This document shows, in pieces, positions 40,935 to 49,730 of a stretch of DNA of 64,000 nucleotides; position 1 is the first letter of the stretch, and each line of letters starts with the position of its first letter. The notes beneath the pieces are model-generated. The model was not told the origin of the DNA, made no database searches, and saw only the letters and a program-made list of their open reading frames with translations. The position numbers and the translations under genes are program-made. This DNA comes from Bradyrhizobium sp. sGM-13 (GTDB lineage: Bacteria > Pseudomonadota > Alphaproteobacteria > Rhizobiales > Xanthobacteraceae), in the NCBI RefSeq assembly GCF_018398875.1, contig NZ_JAGWDK010000014.1:62001-126000 (forward strand), given 5' to 3'.

Positions 40935-42182
40935 CTATCGCCGCAGCGCTGGCACGACCAGGAACGGAATCATTCCGAGCACCACGGCCACCAGCGCGAA
41001 TGCGATCACAGGGTTGTAGCTGTGGGTCCAGTCGTGGATCAGGCCGCCGGCCCAGGCGCCGAGCCCCGAGCCAAGGCCGCTGCCGATCGAGATCGTGCCG
41101 TAGATGGTGCCGACCCGTTCGCCGCGAAAGATATTCATTGCGGTTGACGTGATTAGCGGGCCGCGCGAGCCGATCATGCTGCCGAAGGTCACGACGAAGG
41201 CGCCGAGCAGCCAGAAGTTCGGATAGAACTGCAGCAGCCAGAGCAGGATGATGCCGACGATCGAAATGGCATAGCTGAGCAAAACCGACGGCCTTCGTCC
41301 GATCATTGCATCGAGTTGGGTCACGCCTAGCATGCCGAACAGCAGCACGACGCCGGAAAAGCCCCAGGCGGTTGCGGCCTGCAGGGGTGGGAAGCCGGCA
41401 TCGATCAGATAGGCGACGATCTGCGCCGCAAGCGCATACATCCCAACGGCCGTAAAGAAGAAGGTCGAGAACAGCGCCCAGAATGCGTGGTGGCGCATCG
41501 CGCTGCCGAGCGTCCAGCCACCGTCGACGAAATCGGAATCGGTCTTTTTGGCGATATGCGGCGAGCCCGTGGAGAACAGCCGCCATGGCAATAGCAACAA
41601 TGGCAGCAGCAGGCATAGCGCAATGATACCGAAGGTCTGGTAGGCGCCGCGCCAGCCGATGTGATCGATCAGAAGCTGCGACGCCGGCAACAGCAGCAGC
41701 ACGCCCGCTCCGGCGGCGGAGTACACCACCGCCATCGCGGTAGCCAGTCGCGGGCCGAACCAGCGGCCGAGCAGGATCGAGTTCGGCACGTTGCCGATGA
41801 AGGCGATGCCGATCCCGAGGGAGACGCCGACGCTCAGCTGGAATTGCCACAGTGCCTGCGCGCGCGACGCCACCAGAAACGCCCCGCCGAGCAGCAGCAG
41901 TCCCAGCGAATAGACGGTGCGGGGGCCATAGCGGTCGAACAGCCGCCCCACGACCGGCGCCGTCAGCCCGCCCGCCAGCCAGGTCAGCGAATAGACCGAG
42001 ACCACTTCCGCGCGGTCCCAGCCGAAATTCTCCGAGATCGGTTTGAGGAAAACCGTAAAGCTCTCGCCGAGGCCGCGGCCAAGCAGCGCCAGCGTGAAGC
42101 ACAGTGCCAGCACGTTGAGCGCCACGCGCCCCGGCTTGAGCGGCTGGGTCGACGCGTCTGCCTCTGGCGCTTTCTGTTCCAT
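40935..42182 (-). CDS. MFS transporter
   Basis: About 415 residues with twelve predicted membrane segments and MFS features: GRLFDRYGPRTVYS after helix 2 (motif A-like), RWFGPRLATAMAV in the loop after helix 4, and a second-half GRRPSVLLSY. The pattern resembles the oxalate/formate antiporter-like or monocarboxylate-type MFS families; the substrate is unknown. ATG at 42182 is chosen; a TTG at 42224 would add 14 residues. It is convergent with the LysR gene with no gap. The 218 to 260 bases upstream, up to the AraC gene end at 42443, hold no gene that I can support. Confidence 0.85.
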   Translation of the reverse strand: MEQKAPEADASTQPLKPGRVALNVLALCFTLALLGRGLGESFTVFLKPISENFGWDRAEVVSVYSLTWLAGGLTAPVVGRLFDRYGPRTVYSLGLLLLGGAFLVASRAQALWQFQLSVGVSLGIGIAFIGNVPNSILLGRWFGPRLATAMAVVYSAAGAGVLLLLPASQLLIDHIGWRGAYQTFGIIALCLLLPLLLLPWRLFSTGSPHIAKKTDSDFVDGGWTLGSAMRHHAFWALFSTFFFTAVGMYALAAQIVAYLIDAGFPPLQAATAWGFSGVVLLFGMLGVTQLDAMIGRRPSVLLSYAISIVGIILLWLLQFYPNFWLLGAFVVTFGSMIGSRGPLITSTAMNIFRGERVGTIYGTISIGSGLGSGLGAWAGGLIHDWTHSYNPVIAFALVAVVLGMIPFLVVPALRR

Positions 42183-42442
42183 GACGGGCAGGGAGCGCGT
42201 TTCCGCCGATACCGCAAGCCTCAAAAATGAATGCGCCTATGCAGGCCTGATTAGGGGCGCGTACTCGTAAATCGAACTCGATTGGTGGGGGCTGTGTCCG
42301 TCATGCCCCGGTAGCGACCAAATTCCGCATCGCAACGAAATGACGCGATGTGCCACAAGGGGACCTCAGCACGAAGCTACTCGGTTGATTTGGTGGATCG
42401 ACTGAACGCAGCAAACGTAATTGCTGGCTGGAGCTTCCCAAA

Positions 42443-43453
42443 CTACGGTTGCTTCCGTTGCTGCTGCATCCGACTTCTCAGCGTCTCCGAAGGACTCTCC
42501 CCAAAGTACGCGCAGTACGTGACCGAGAACCGGCCCATGTGGGTGAACCCCGTGCTCAAGGCAATGTCTGTGACATTCGCTTCCGGATCGGCCCGCAGCA
42601 GGGCCTGACGAACTTGCCTCAAGCGGGCGTTCCGTAGGTAGCGCATCGGCGAGACGCCCTTGAAAGCTTTGAAGTGCATAAAGAGTGTTCGGCCCGCAAC
42701 GCCGGTCGCCGTAACTAGGTCGGCCACTGTAACTGCCTGGTCGAGATGGGCTTCGATATAGTCGACCGCGCGCCTCACGTCACGCGGCGCAATCGGCCTC
42801 TCGAGGCGTCGCAGCGCGTTGCTATAATTGTGCGGCTGCGACAGCAGCAGTGCGGTAATAATGAACTCCTCGAATTTGCTCACCGTCGTCGAACTCCAGA
42901 GCACCGATCCCGCCTGTTCGAGGTCCGCTATGGCCATGAGCACGTAGCGTGCCAGGCTGCGGCCGTACCCGGCGGCGAGGTCGATCGTGGGCGCAAAGTC
43001 GAGGGGAGCGGCTGGTGGCTCGCCGAGTAGGGCGGCAAGCTGACCTGTAAGGCTGGATTTGGTCAGAGACAGTTGGATGCGGCTACTGTCGGCCTCCGAT
43101 ACCAGCCGACAACTCTCGCGCATCGGCGAGATGATCGTGGCGAGGTTCGGATTGCAAACGATACTGTCACGGCCAATCTTGGCTTCAAGGTGCCCGCGAA
43201 GCGGCAGGTGGATCCAGGTGTCCGTGCGGGTAGGGCTCGGCGACAGAACGACCGATGCGCCGCCATATTGCGCGTAACCCATGTAGAGGCCCGGCATGTA
43301 AACGCCGTTGAGGCGCGCATCGAGCTGACGGGCCTGCCGCCCCGCGATGTCGAAGCGGTAGCCTTTCGCGCGCAGGAATGCACCGGTCTCTTCCACATTG
43401 CGGCTGTGGAAGATGGGCAGCCGCTCCAGAAGCGGCGCTGTGCCAAGCTGCAT
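42443..43453 (-). CDS. AraC-family transcriptional regulator
   Basis: The 336-residue protein has an N-terminal AraC-binding-like domain (about residues 40-200) and a C-terminal double helix-turn-helix (VTVADLVTATGVAGRTLFMHFKAFKGVSPMRYLRNARL, then VTDIALSTGFTHMGRFSVTYCAYFGESPSETL). The start at 43453 is chosen because GGAGG lies 7 bases upstream; in-frame ATGs further up (43528, 43630) have no ribosome site. It is divergent from the metallo-beta-lactamase-fold gene across 251 bases that contain a repeated TTTCTGGATA element, so it probably controls that gene and perhaps the two DUF1326 genes beyond. Confidence 0.88.
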   Translation of the reverse strand: MQLGTAPLLERLPIFHSRNVEETGAFLRAKGYRFDIAGRQARQLDARLNGVYMPGLYMGYAQYGGASVVLSPSPTRTDTWIHLPLRGHLEAKIGRDSIVCNPNLATIISPMRESCRLVSEADSSRIQLSLTKSSLTGQLAALLGEPPAAPLDFAPTIDLAAGYGRSLARYVLMAIADLEQAGSVLWSSTTVSKFEEFIITALLLSQPHNYSNALRRLERPIAPRDVRRAVDYIEAHLDQAVTVADLVTATGVAGRTLFMHFKAFKGVSPMRYLRNARLRQVRQALLRADPEANVTDIALSTGFTHMGRFSVTYCAYFGESPSETLRSRMQQQRKQP

Positions 43454-43536
43454 GCACGCCTCCGTGTTGATCGAGCATACCACGCATATCGAGGCATGGG
43501 CACCGGGGAGCGGGAATGCTCCGATCATTCTTGCAG

Positions 43537-43601
43537 TTTCTGGATAATGGTGGTTGGCGCTTCCCGTAGGCGATTTCCGCGTTTTACGCGCTTTCTGGAT
43601 A
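43537..43601. promoter_or_regulatory. direct repeat TTTCTGGATA, candidate AraC sites
   Basis: TTTCTGGATA occurs at 43537-43546 and 43592-43601, 55 bases start to start, in the region between the AraC gene and the divergent hydrolase gene. AraC proteins often bind direct repeats. A single 10-base match in a 251-base region is suggestive, not proof. Confidence 0.35.
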
Positions 43602-43704
43602 GGCCCTCGCGGCAATCGGATATCTAGCACCCAAATGCGCCAGTTAAGCTTGCGCCCAACGGGGGTGCCTATCGGCAGGGTGGCTCATCAAGGAGGGAAG
43701 CGTC

Positions 43705-44670
43705 GTGATTGCACGGCATGTTCACAGAATAGCTAGACGCCAATTTCTGGGTGAAACGGCTGCAGCGGCTTTGGCGGCAGCTGCGTGTGCGTCTTTGCCG
43801 CGGCCGACAACAGCAGCCGTCCATACGGTATCGGTCCACAAATCAGGTAGCCTCGAGACTCTGGTCATAAGCGATGGCCATTTCTACCTTCCAGCGGGCT
43901 TTCTCGTGACGCCGGACTCTCCGCCCGCGGAGCGCGAAGCCGCCCTGAACGCAGCCGGACAAACTGGCGAACGGCTCCAGCTCGTGAACACTGTCGCGGT
44001 GATCCGTAGCCAGTCCGATGTGGTCCTGGTCGACACGGGCACCGGCCCGCGCCATCAGCCGACGGCGGGAAAGCTTGCAGAGAACCTCAAAGCTGCCGGC
44101 ATCCCACCTACGGCCGTTACCAAGATCGTCCTGACCCACGGCCATCCCGACCACCTCTGGGGCATCCTCGACGCGAATGACAACCCGATCTATCCGAATG
44201 CGAGCTATCTCGTTTCGGCCGCCGAATGGAATCTTTGGGCCGACCCGGATGTGATGCGAAGGTTGCCGGCAGTCTTGGCAACCAGTGATCGCATCATCAA
44301 CGGCGCCAAGAACCATTTCTCGCACGTCAAGGACAAGATAAGGACCGTACGGGATGGCGATGAGATTGTCAGTGGCGTGCGGGTCATCGATACGCCAGGG
44401 CATACGCAGGGCCACATCTCGGTCGAAATCTCCGGTGGGGACGGTCTCGTCGTCGTTGGGGACGCGCTTACGCACGCTGTGATCTCATTTCAGCATCCGT
44501 CGTGGCCGGTGCCAGCCGACCATGAGCCCGATCGGGGCATCTCGACCCGCCTACGCTTGCTTGATCGACTCGTCAGTGACAAGCGCCTGCTGATCGGCGC
44601 TCACCTGCCGTTGCCTGGCACCGGCTTTGTCGAGCGCAAGGATGGCGCCTATCGCTTCGTTCCGACTTGA
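43705..44670 (+). CDS. Tat-exported metallo-beta-lactamase-fold hydrolase
   Basis: This 321-residue protein has a twin-arginine leader (RIARRQFLGETAAAALAAAACASLP) and a metallo-beta-lactamase fold with the zinc motif THGHPDHLWG, a further His in DTPGHTQGHIS, the bridging Asp in VVGDALTH, and a late AHLPLPG. The pattern resembles periplasmic lactonase/quorum-quenching or phosphorylcholine-type MBL hydrolases; substrate unknown. The start is GTG at 43705 after AGGAGGGAAG. The AraC gene is divergent and two DUF1326 genes follow on the same strand (51 bases to the first), so it probably heads a three-gene operon. Confidence 0.85.
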   Translation: MIARHVHRIARRQFLGETAAAALAAAACASLPRPTTAAVHTVSVHKSGSLETLVISDGHFYLPAGFLVTPDSPPAEREAALNAAGQTGERLQLVNTVAVIRSQSDVVLVDTGTGPRHQPTAGKLAENLKAAGIPPTAVTKIVLTHGHPDHLWGILDANDNPIYPNASYLVSAAEWNLWADPDVMRRLPAVLATSDRIINGAKNHFSHVKDKIRTVRDGDEIVSGVRVIDTPGHTQGHISVEISGGDGLVVVGDALTHAVISFQHPSWPVPADHEPDRGISTRLRLLDRLVSDKRLLIGAHLPLPGTGFVERKDGAYRFVPT

Positions 44671-44721
44671 AGCTCGTGCAAAGTCGAGTTGAGCATCATC
44701 GCTTTCGGAAGGCGCAGTGAG

Positions 44722-45357
44722 ATGGCTGATCAATGGCTATTCAAGAGCGAGACTTATGATAACTGCAATTGCTCAGTGAGCTGCGGGTGTCAGTTCAACG
44801 AGCCCACGACACACGGAAATTGTCAGTTTGCCTATGTCGGCACCGTCGTTGCAGGTCATTTCAATGGCACGCCGCTGGCGGGCCTGAATTGGTCGCTGCT
44901 CTGCATATTCCCCGGCGAGATCGAGGAAGGAAACGGCAAGCGCCAGATCATTATCGACGAGCGTGCGGATGAAGCTCAACGGATCGCTCTCGAAACGATT
45001 ATATCGGGTAAGGCATGCCGGCCACTCAGCAACCATTTTTCCGTTTTCGGTTCCCTATGTACGGAGTTTTTCGAGACACTTTTCCTGCCGATCAATCTCG
45101 ATGTGAATCTCCAACTCAGAACCGCGAACGTCGACATCCCGGGTGTTGTGAAGAGTGTCGGCAGACCAATCATCAACAAATTCAATGGCGAGCCCTTCCA
45201 CATTGCACTGGCACGGCCGTCCGGCAGCTTCGAGTTTACCTATGGGGAAATTGGGCGAGGCACGACCTCGGTAGGCGGTGATATGGAGATGGCGTTCAAA
45301 GATTCATGGGCGCTATTTTGCGTGCACCACTACAACCAGGATGGCTTGATCCGCTGA
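44722..45357 (+). CDS. DUF1326 family protein (tandem copy 1)
   Basis: The 211-residue cytoplasmic protein is typical of DUF1326. Near the N-terminus is a cysteine cluster, YDNCNCSVSCGCQF (C-x-C-x3-C-x-C), that looks like a metal or cluster ligand set. Conserved segments follow: IIIDERADEAQRIALE in the middle and PFHIALARPSGSFEFTYGEIG near the end. Function of the family is unknown. The start at 44722 is shown by the shared MADQW opening in both copies; the longer frame to 44689 lacks that support. It lies between the MBL-fold hydrolase and copy 2, apparently in one operon. Confidence 0.8.
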   Translation: MADQWLFKSETYDNCNCSVSCGCQFNEPTTHGNCQFAYVGTVVAGHFNGTPLAGLNWSLLCIFPGEIEEGNGKRQIIIDERADEAQRIALETIISGKACRPLSNHFSVFGSLCTEFFETLFLPINLDVNLQLRTANVDIPGVVKSVGRPIINKFNGEPFHIALARPSGSFEFTYGEIGRGTTSVGGDMEMAFKDSWALFCVHHYNQDGLIR

Positions 45358-45497
45358 GTGATGACGGCAGAGAGCTTAGCCGGATCGAATTTGTTGTGTT
45401 AGCTGAGCCTCGAGCTGACATTGGTCGGCTGTAGAACGGTCGGGTCTTGTTGCCGATGTTTCTCTGCAAGACTCCTCAGCAGAGGAGGGTGACGACG

Positions 45498-46181
45498 ATG
45501 GCGGACCAATGGGTTTTCAAGAGCGAGACTTATGATAACTGCAATTGCACCATGAATTGTGGCTGCCAGTTCAACTTGCCGAGTACTCACGGCTACTGCC
45601 AGTCGGCCTTCGTCGGCACCATCGTCGAAGGCCATTTCAACGATACGCCGCTCTCAGGCTTGAACTGGGCTGCGCTGTACAAGTGGCCCAGCGAAATCAA
45701 GGACGGAAACGGGCGGCGCCAGATCGTAATCGACGAGCGTGCAGATGAAGCTCAACGGATCGCGCTTGAAGCGATTATCTCAGGCGACGCATGCCAACCA
45801 TTGAGCAATCTCTTCGCCGTATTCGCGTCCACATGCTCGGAATTTTGCGAGACGTTGTTCCTGCCGATTGATCTCGATGCAGACCTGGAACTCAGAACCG
45901 CGAGGGTAGAGATACCCGGCGTCATGCGGAGCACAGGCAGGCCGAAGATCAACGAGTTTACCGGTCAGCCATTCCACATTGCGCTGGCGCGCCCTAGCGG
46001 CAGTTTCGAGTTTACCTACGCAGAAATCGGGCTGGGTACCACGTCGGTCACAGGGGACATGGAAATGGCGTTCGAAGATTCATGGGCGCACTTTTGTGTT
46101 CACCACTTCAATCAGGATGGCTTGGTCCGGCAAAGATCAAGGCTCACCGCATGGCTTGGGCATATGCGTTCCGTTGAATGA
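45498..46181 (+). CDS. DUF1326 family protein (tandem copy 2)
   Basis: The 227-residue protein is about 70 percent identical to the preceding gene by eye, with the same cysteine cluster (YDNCNCTMNCGCQF) and IVIDERADEAQRIALE. A C-terminal extension of about 16 residues after HHFNQDGLVR is unique to this copy. The start at 45498 has AGGAGGGTGACG just upstream. The 140-base gap after copy 1 is not clearly a duplicate of the region before copy 1. Two intact copies next to an AraC gene and a Tat-exported hydrolase hint at a small pathway, but no function can be assigned. It converges with tyrS. Confidence 0.8.
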   Translation: MADQWVFKSETYDNCNCTMNCGCQFNLPSTHGYCQSAFVGTIVEGHFNDTPLSGLNWAALYKWPSEIKDGNGRRQIVIDERADEAQRIALEAIISGDACQPLSNLFAVFASTCSEFCETLFLPIDLDADLELRTARVEIPGVMRSTGRPKINEFTGQPFHIALARPSGSFEFTYAEIGLGTTSVTGDMEMAFEDSWAHFCVHHFNQDGLVRQRSRLTAWLGHMRSVE

Positions 46182-46285
46182 TGCTATGCGTCTAGAAGCA
46201 TGCCTCCGGAGATGTCTCTGAACGTGAGCGGGCTCGCGCACGTCAAACTCGCATCAATCCGAATTTGGCTGCGCGAGTCCAAGCC

Positions 46286-47539
46286 TTAGGCCGGCCTGAG
46301 CAGGACGTGCTTTTTCTTCCCCATGGAAAGCTTGATGACGCCTTCCGGAGTGAGGTTGGAGGGCGTGAGAACCATCTTCTCGTCGGTCACGGCGGCATCA
46401 TTGACGCGCAAGCCGCCGCCCTTGATCTGGCGCCGTGCCTCGCCATTCGAGGTCACGAGCCCCGCTTTCACGAACAGCCCCAGCACGGCCGCGCCGGCCT
46501 CGAGTTCGCCGCGCGAAACCTCCACCGTGGGCAGGTTCTCCGCGATCGCGCCCTGTTCGAACGTTTGCCGGGCGGTTTCGGCAGCGGTGTTCGCGGCGTC
46601 GCGGCCATGCAACAGCGCGGTCGCTTCCGTCGCCAGCACCTTCTTGGCCTCGTTGATCTCGCCGCCTTGCAATGCCGCGAGCTTCTCGATCTCGCTCATC
46701 GGCAGGGTCGTGAACAGCTTTAGAAATTTCACGACGTCGGCGTCCTCGGCGTTGCGCCAATATTGCCAGAAGTCGTAAGGCGAGAACTGGTCGGCGTTGA
46801 GCCACACTGCGCCTTGGGCGGTCTTGCCCATCTTGGCGCCCGACGCGGTCGTGAGCAGCGGTGTGGTCAGCGCGAACAATTGCGGCGTGCCCATGCGGCG
46901 GCCGAGATCGACGCCGTTGACGATGTTGCCCCATTGATCGGAGCCGCCCATCTGCAGCCGGCAGCCGGTACGCCGCGCCAGCTCGACGAAGTCGTAGGCC
47001 TGGCAGACCATGTAGTTGAACTCGATGAAGCTCATCTCCTGCTCGCGCTCGAGACGGAGCCGCACCGAGTCCATCGTCAGCATGCGGTTGACGGAGAAGT
47101 GCCGCCCGACGTCGCGCAGCATTTCGATGTAGTTCAGTTTCGTCAGCCACTCGGCATTGTCGAGCATGATGGCATCGCTCGGGCCCGAACCGTAGCGCAG
47201 TACCTTCGCGAACACGCCGCGGATCGAGGCCTTGTTGGCCTCGATTTCCTCGATCGAGCGGATGGCGCGCGTTTCGTCTTTGCCGGAGGGGTCGCCGACC
47301 ATGGTGGTGCCGCCGCCCATCAGGGTGATCGGCTTGTTGCCGCTCTGCTGCAGCCAGTGCAGCATCATCATGGTGAGGTAATTGCCGATATGGAGCGACG
47401 GCGCGGTGCAGTCGTAGCCGACATAGGCGGTCGCCTGGCCCTTGGCGGCCAGCGCGTCGAGGCCCTCGAAATCGGAGCATTGGTGGATGAAGCCGCGCTC
47501 CTGCAAAACGTTCAGAAAATCTGATTTAAATTTGGTCAT
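46286..47539 (-). CDS. tyrS: tyrosyl-tRNA synthetase
   Basis: The 417-residue class I aminoacyl-tRNA synthetase has the HIGH motif as HIGN (50-53), DPSGKDETR after it, the tyrosine-binding NYMVCQAYDF and GGSDQWGNI, the KMSKS-type loop as AKMGKT, and a C-terminal S4 RNA-binding domain (about 350-415). It charges tRNA-Tyr in the cytoplasm. Length matches the TyrRS-S group of alphaproteobacteria. It is divergent from anmK; the 177-base region between them holds the promoters. Confidence 0.97.
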   Translation of the reverse strand: MTKFKSDFLNVLQERGFIHQCSDFEGLDALAAKGQATAYVGYDCTAPSLHIGNYLTMMMLHWLQQSGNKPITLMGGGTTMVGDPSGKDETRAIRSIEEIEANKASIRGVFAKVLRYGSGPSDAIMLDNAEWLTKLNYIEMLRDVGRHFSVNRMLTMDSVRLRLEREQEMSFIEFNYMVCQAYDFVELARRTGCRLQMGGSDQWGNIVNGVDLGRRMGTPQLFALTTPLLTTASGAKMGKTAQGAVWLNADQFSPYDFWQYWRNAEDADVVKFLKLFTTLPMSEIEKLAALQGGEINEAKKVLATEATALLHGRDAANTAAETARQTFEQGAIAENLPTVEVSRGELEAGAAVLGLFVKAGLVTSNGEARRQIKGGGLRVNDAAVTDEKMVLTPSNLTPEGVIKLSMGKKKHVLLRPA

Positions 47540-47716
47540 GGGCGGGCGCTTTGATCATTCTATTTTCACTGTAATTGTAACCAGTTGCGGAACCATGGCC
47601 GGAACAGGCTGCCGCAAGGCCGGGCGCTGTGGCATTATAAGATGTGCGTGTTTGGCACAAGCTGGTCGTCGTCGGCGGGACGTATCGAGCAGGGCGTTTC
47701 AAAGGCACAATCGACC

Positions 47717-48817
47717 ATGATGTTGACGGCATTAGGTTTGATGAGCGGAACCTCGCTCGACGGGGTCGACGTCGCTTTGATCGAAACCGACGGCCGCCGG
47801 GTGAATGCGCTCGGACCGTCCGGATACCGGCCCTATACCGATACGGAGCGCGGCCTGTTGCGGCAGGCGCTGTACGAGGCCGCCGACCTGACCGATCGCG
47901 CGGCGCGGCCCGGCTGCCTGCGCGAGGCCGAGCGTGTCGTCACGTCAGCGCATGCCGAGGCGGTCGCCGCCTTTACCGCGCAACACCGGATGCGCTTCGA
48001 CGACATCGACATCGTCGGCTTTCATGGCCAGACTGTGCTGCACCGGCCCGAGAAAAAGCTGACGGTCCAGATCGGCGACGCGCTGACGCTCGCCAAGACG
48101 ATCCACATTCCGGTCATGTACGATTTCCGCGCCGCCGATGTCGAAGCCGGTGGGCAGGGCGCGCCCTTTGTGCCGGTTTATCACCGCGCGCTCGCCCAAT
48201 CGCTGGAGTGGGAGGGGCCGACCATCGTGATCAATATCGGCGGGGTCGCCAACATCACCTATATCGACGGCGACACGCTGATCGCCTGCGATACCGGGCC
48301 GGGCAACGCGCTGCTCGATGATCACATGTTCCGCCGCATGAACCAGCGCTTCGACACCGAGGGCCGCACCGCCGCGCTGGGCAGGGTCGATGCGGCATGG
48401 ATCAACCGTGCGCTGGAGATGCCGTTCTTTTCGCTGCCCCCACCGAAATCGCTCGATCGCAACGATTTTGCGGGCCTGAAGCTCGGCGATATGGCGCCCG
48501 AGGATGGCGCGGCGACGCTGACCGCCTTTACCGTCGCTGCGATCGCCCGGGTGGTGCCGTTGCTGCCGAAGGAACCCAAGAACTGGATCGTGGCCGGCGG
48601 CGGCGCCCGCAACCTGACCATGCTGCGGATGCTGCGTGAGTGTCTGGCGCCTGCGACTGTCCGGGCGGCGGACACCTTGGGCTGGGCCTCAGACGCCATC
48701 GAGGCGCAGGCTTTCGGATTTTTGGCGGCGCGGGGCATGAAAGGCCTGCCGCTGAGCTACCCCGCCACCACTGGGGTGCCGCTCCCGATGACCGGCGGCA
48801 TCATTGCGCGACCGTGA
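47717..48817 (+). CDS. anmK: anhydro-N-acetylmuramic acid kinase
   Basis: The 366-residue protein has the AnmK pattern: GLMSGTSLDGVDVAL at the start (phosphate-binding), IVGFHGQTVLHRP, VYDFRAADVEAGGQGAPFVPVYH, NIGGVANITYI, DTGPGNALLDD and IVAGGGARN. It phosphorylates and opens 1,6-anhydroMurNAc from recycled murein to give MurNAc-6-phosphate. Start ATG at 47717 (or 47720) fits the family; the frame to 47585 adds unrelated residues. It is next to tyrS, a common neighbour pair in Rhizobiales. Confidence 0.95.
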   Translation: MMLTALGLMSGTSLDGVDVALIETDGRRVNALGPSGYRPYTDTERGLLRQALYEAADLTDRAARPGCLREAERVVTSAHAEAVAAFTAQHRMRFDDIDIVGFHGQTVLHRPEKKLTVQIGDALTLAKTIHIPVMYDFRAADVEAGGQGAPFVPVYHRALAQSLEWEGPTIVINIGGVANITYIDGDTLIACDTGPGNALLDDHMFRRMNQRFDTEGRTAALGRVDAAWINRALEMPFFSLPPPKSLDRNDFAGLKLGDMAPEDGAATLTAFTVAAIARVVPLLPKEPKNWIVAGGGARNLTMLRMLRECLAPATVRAADTLGWASDAIEAQAFGFLAARGMKGLPLSYPATTGVPLPMTGGIIARP

Positions 48818-48835
48818 CGCGGTTCAAGATATGTT

Positions 48836-48896
48836 GATGCAATTGCATCGACCTTGACGACTGCATGCAGATGCATCTAATTTAGATGCAGATGCA
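48836..48896. promoter_or_regulatory. cluster of TGCA-centred palindromes upstream of the GST gene
   Basis: Three palindromes occur within 55 bases: GATGCAATTGCATC (48836-48849), CTGCATGCAG (48861-48870) and TGCATCTAATTTAGATGCA (48872-48890, one-base centre). A further GATGCAT follows at 48891. They share GATGCA half-sites and lie 38 to 99 bases before the GST start, a good place for an operator of a dimeric regulator. Confidence 0.55.
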
Positions 48897-48934
48897 TGGA
48901 GCGAGGCCGGCCGGCCTTCGCGTTGGAGGTCGTT

Positions 48935-49615
48935 ATGGCGCAGAAGCTCACGTTGATCAGCCACAAGCTTTGTCCCTATGTGCAGCGCGCCGTGATCGCG
49001 CTGAACGAAAAGGGCGTTCCGTTCGAGCGGGTCGACATCGATCTCGCCAACAAGCCGGACTGGTTCCTGAAGATTTCGCCGCTTGGCAAGGTGCCGGTGC
49101 TGGTCGTGACCGGTGCCGACGGCAAGGAGGTCGCGCTGTTCGAAAGCAACGTGATTTGCGAATACATTGAGGACACCCAAGGCGGCGCAAAGCTGCATCC
49201 GCAGGATGCGCTCCAGCGCGCGCAGCATCGCGCCTGGATGGAGTTCGGGTCGACCATTCTGAGCGAACTCTGGGGCTTGGAGACGACGGGCGATTCCGCG
49301 ATCTTCGAGAGCAAACGGCAGGCGGTCGCCGCGAAATTTGCGCAGGTCGAGAAGACGCTCGGCACGGGTCCGTTTTTCGCGGGCAAGGGCTTTAGCCTGG
49401 TGGACGCGGTGTTCGCGCCGATCTTCCGCTATTTCGACGTGTTCGATGAGTTGACTGATCTCTCAGTGTTCGCCGATACGCCGAAGGTCCGCGCATGGCG
49501 CAAAGAGCTGGGGAGGCGGCCGAGCGTACGCACCGCGGTGGGTCGCGACTATCCGCAATTGCTGCACGCGTTCCTGGTGCGCCATAACGCCCATTTGCTG
49601 AAGTTGGCGGCGTGA
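48935..49615 (+). CDS. glutathione S-transferase family protein
   Basis: The 226-residue protein has an N-terminal thioredoxin-like GST domain with a CPYV motif (Cys13, in SHKLCPYVQRAVIALNEKG), the cis-Pro in GKVPVLV, and FESNVICEYIE (glutathione gamma-Glu contact). An all-helical C-terminal domain follows (about 95-220). The Cys-type active site is that of omega/DHAR/lambda-like GSTs acting as thiol transferases or dehalogenase-like enzymes rather than classical Tyr/Ser types. GGAGG upstream supports the ATG at 48935. The palindrome cluster ahead of it suggests regulated expression. Confidence 0.88.
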   Translation: MAQKLTLISHKLCPYVQRAVIALNEKGVPFERVDIDLANKPDWFLKISPLGKVPVLVVTGADGKEVALFESNVICEYIEDTQGGAKLHPQDALQRAQHRAWMEFGSTILSELWGLETTGDSAIFESKRQAVAAKFAQVEKTLGTGPFFAGKGFSLVDAVFAPIFRYFDVFDELTDLSVFADTPKVRAWRKELGRRPSVRTAVGRDYPQLLHAFLVRHNAHLLKLAA

Positions 49616-49627
49616 GACCGGCGTGAT

Positions 49628-49712
49628 CGTAGGATGGGTGGAGCGAAGCGATACCCATCGACACCGCGGCGTCCGATTGATGGGTTTCGCGAAGGGCTCA
49701 ACCCATCCTACG
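49628..49712. repeat. 85-bp palindromic dispersed repeat (GTAGGATGGGT type)
   Basis: Terminal 12-base arms CGTAGGATGGGT (49628-49639) and ACCCATCCTACG (49701-49712) enclose inner GAGCGAAGCGATACCCATC and its partial complement. Elements of this type recur between genes in Bradyrhizobium. Here it fills the gap between the convergent GST and hydrolase genes. Confidence 0.85.
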
Positions 49713-49730
49713 TAGCTGCCCGATTGTCGC

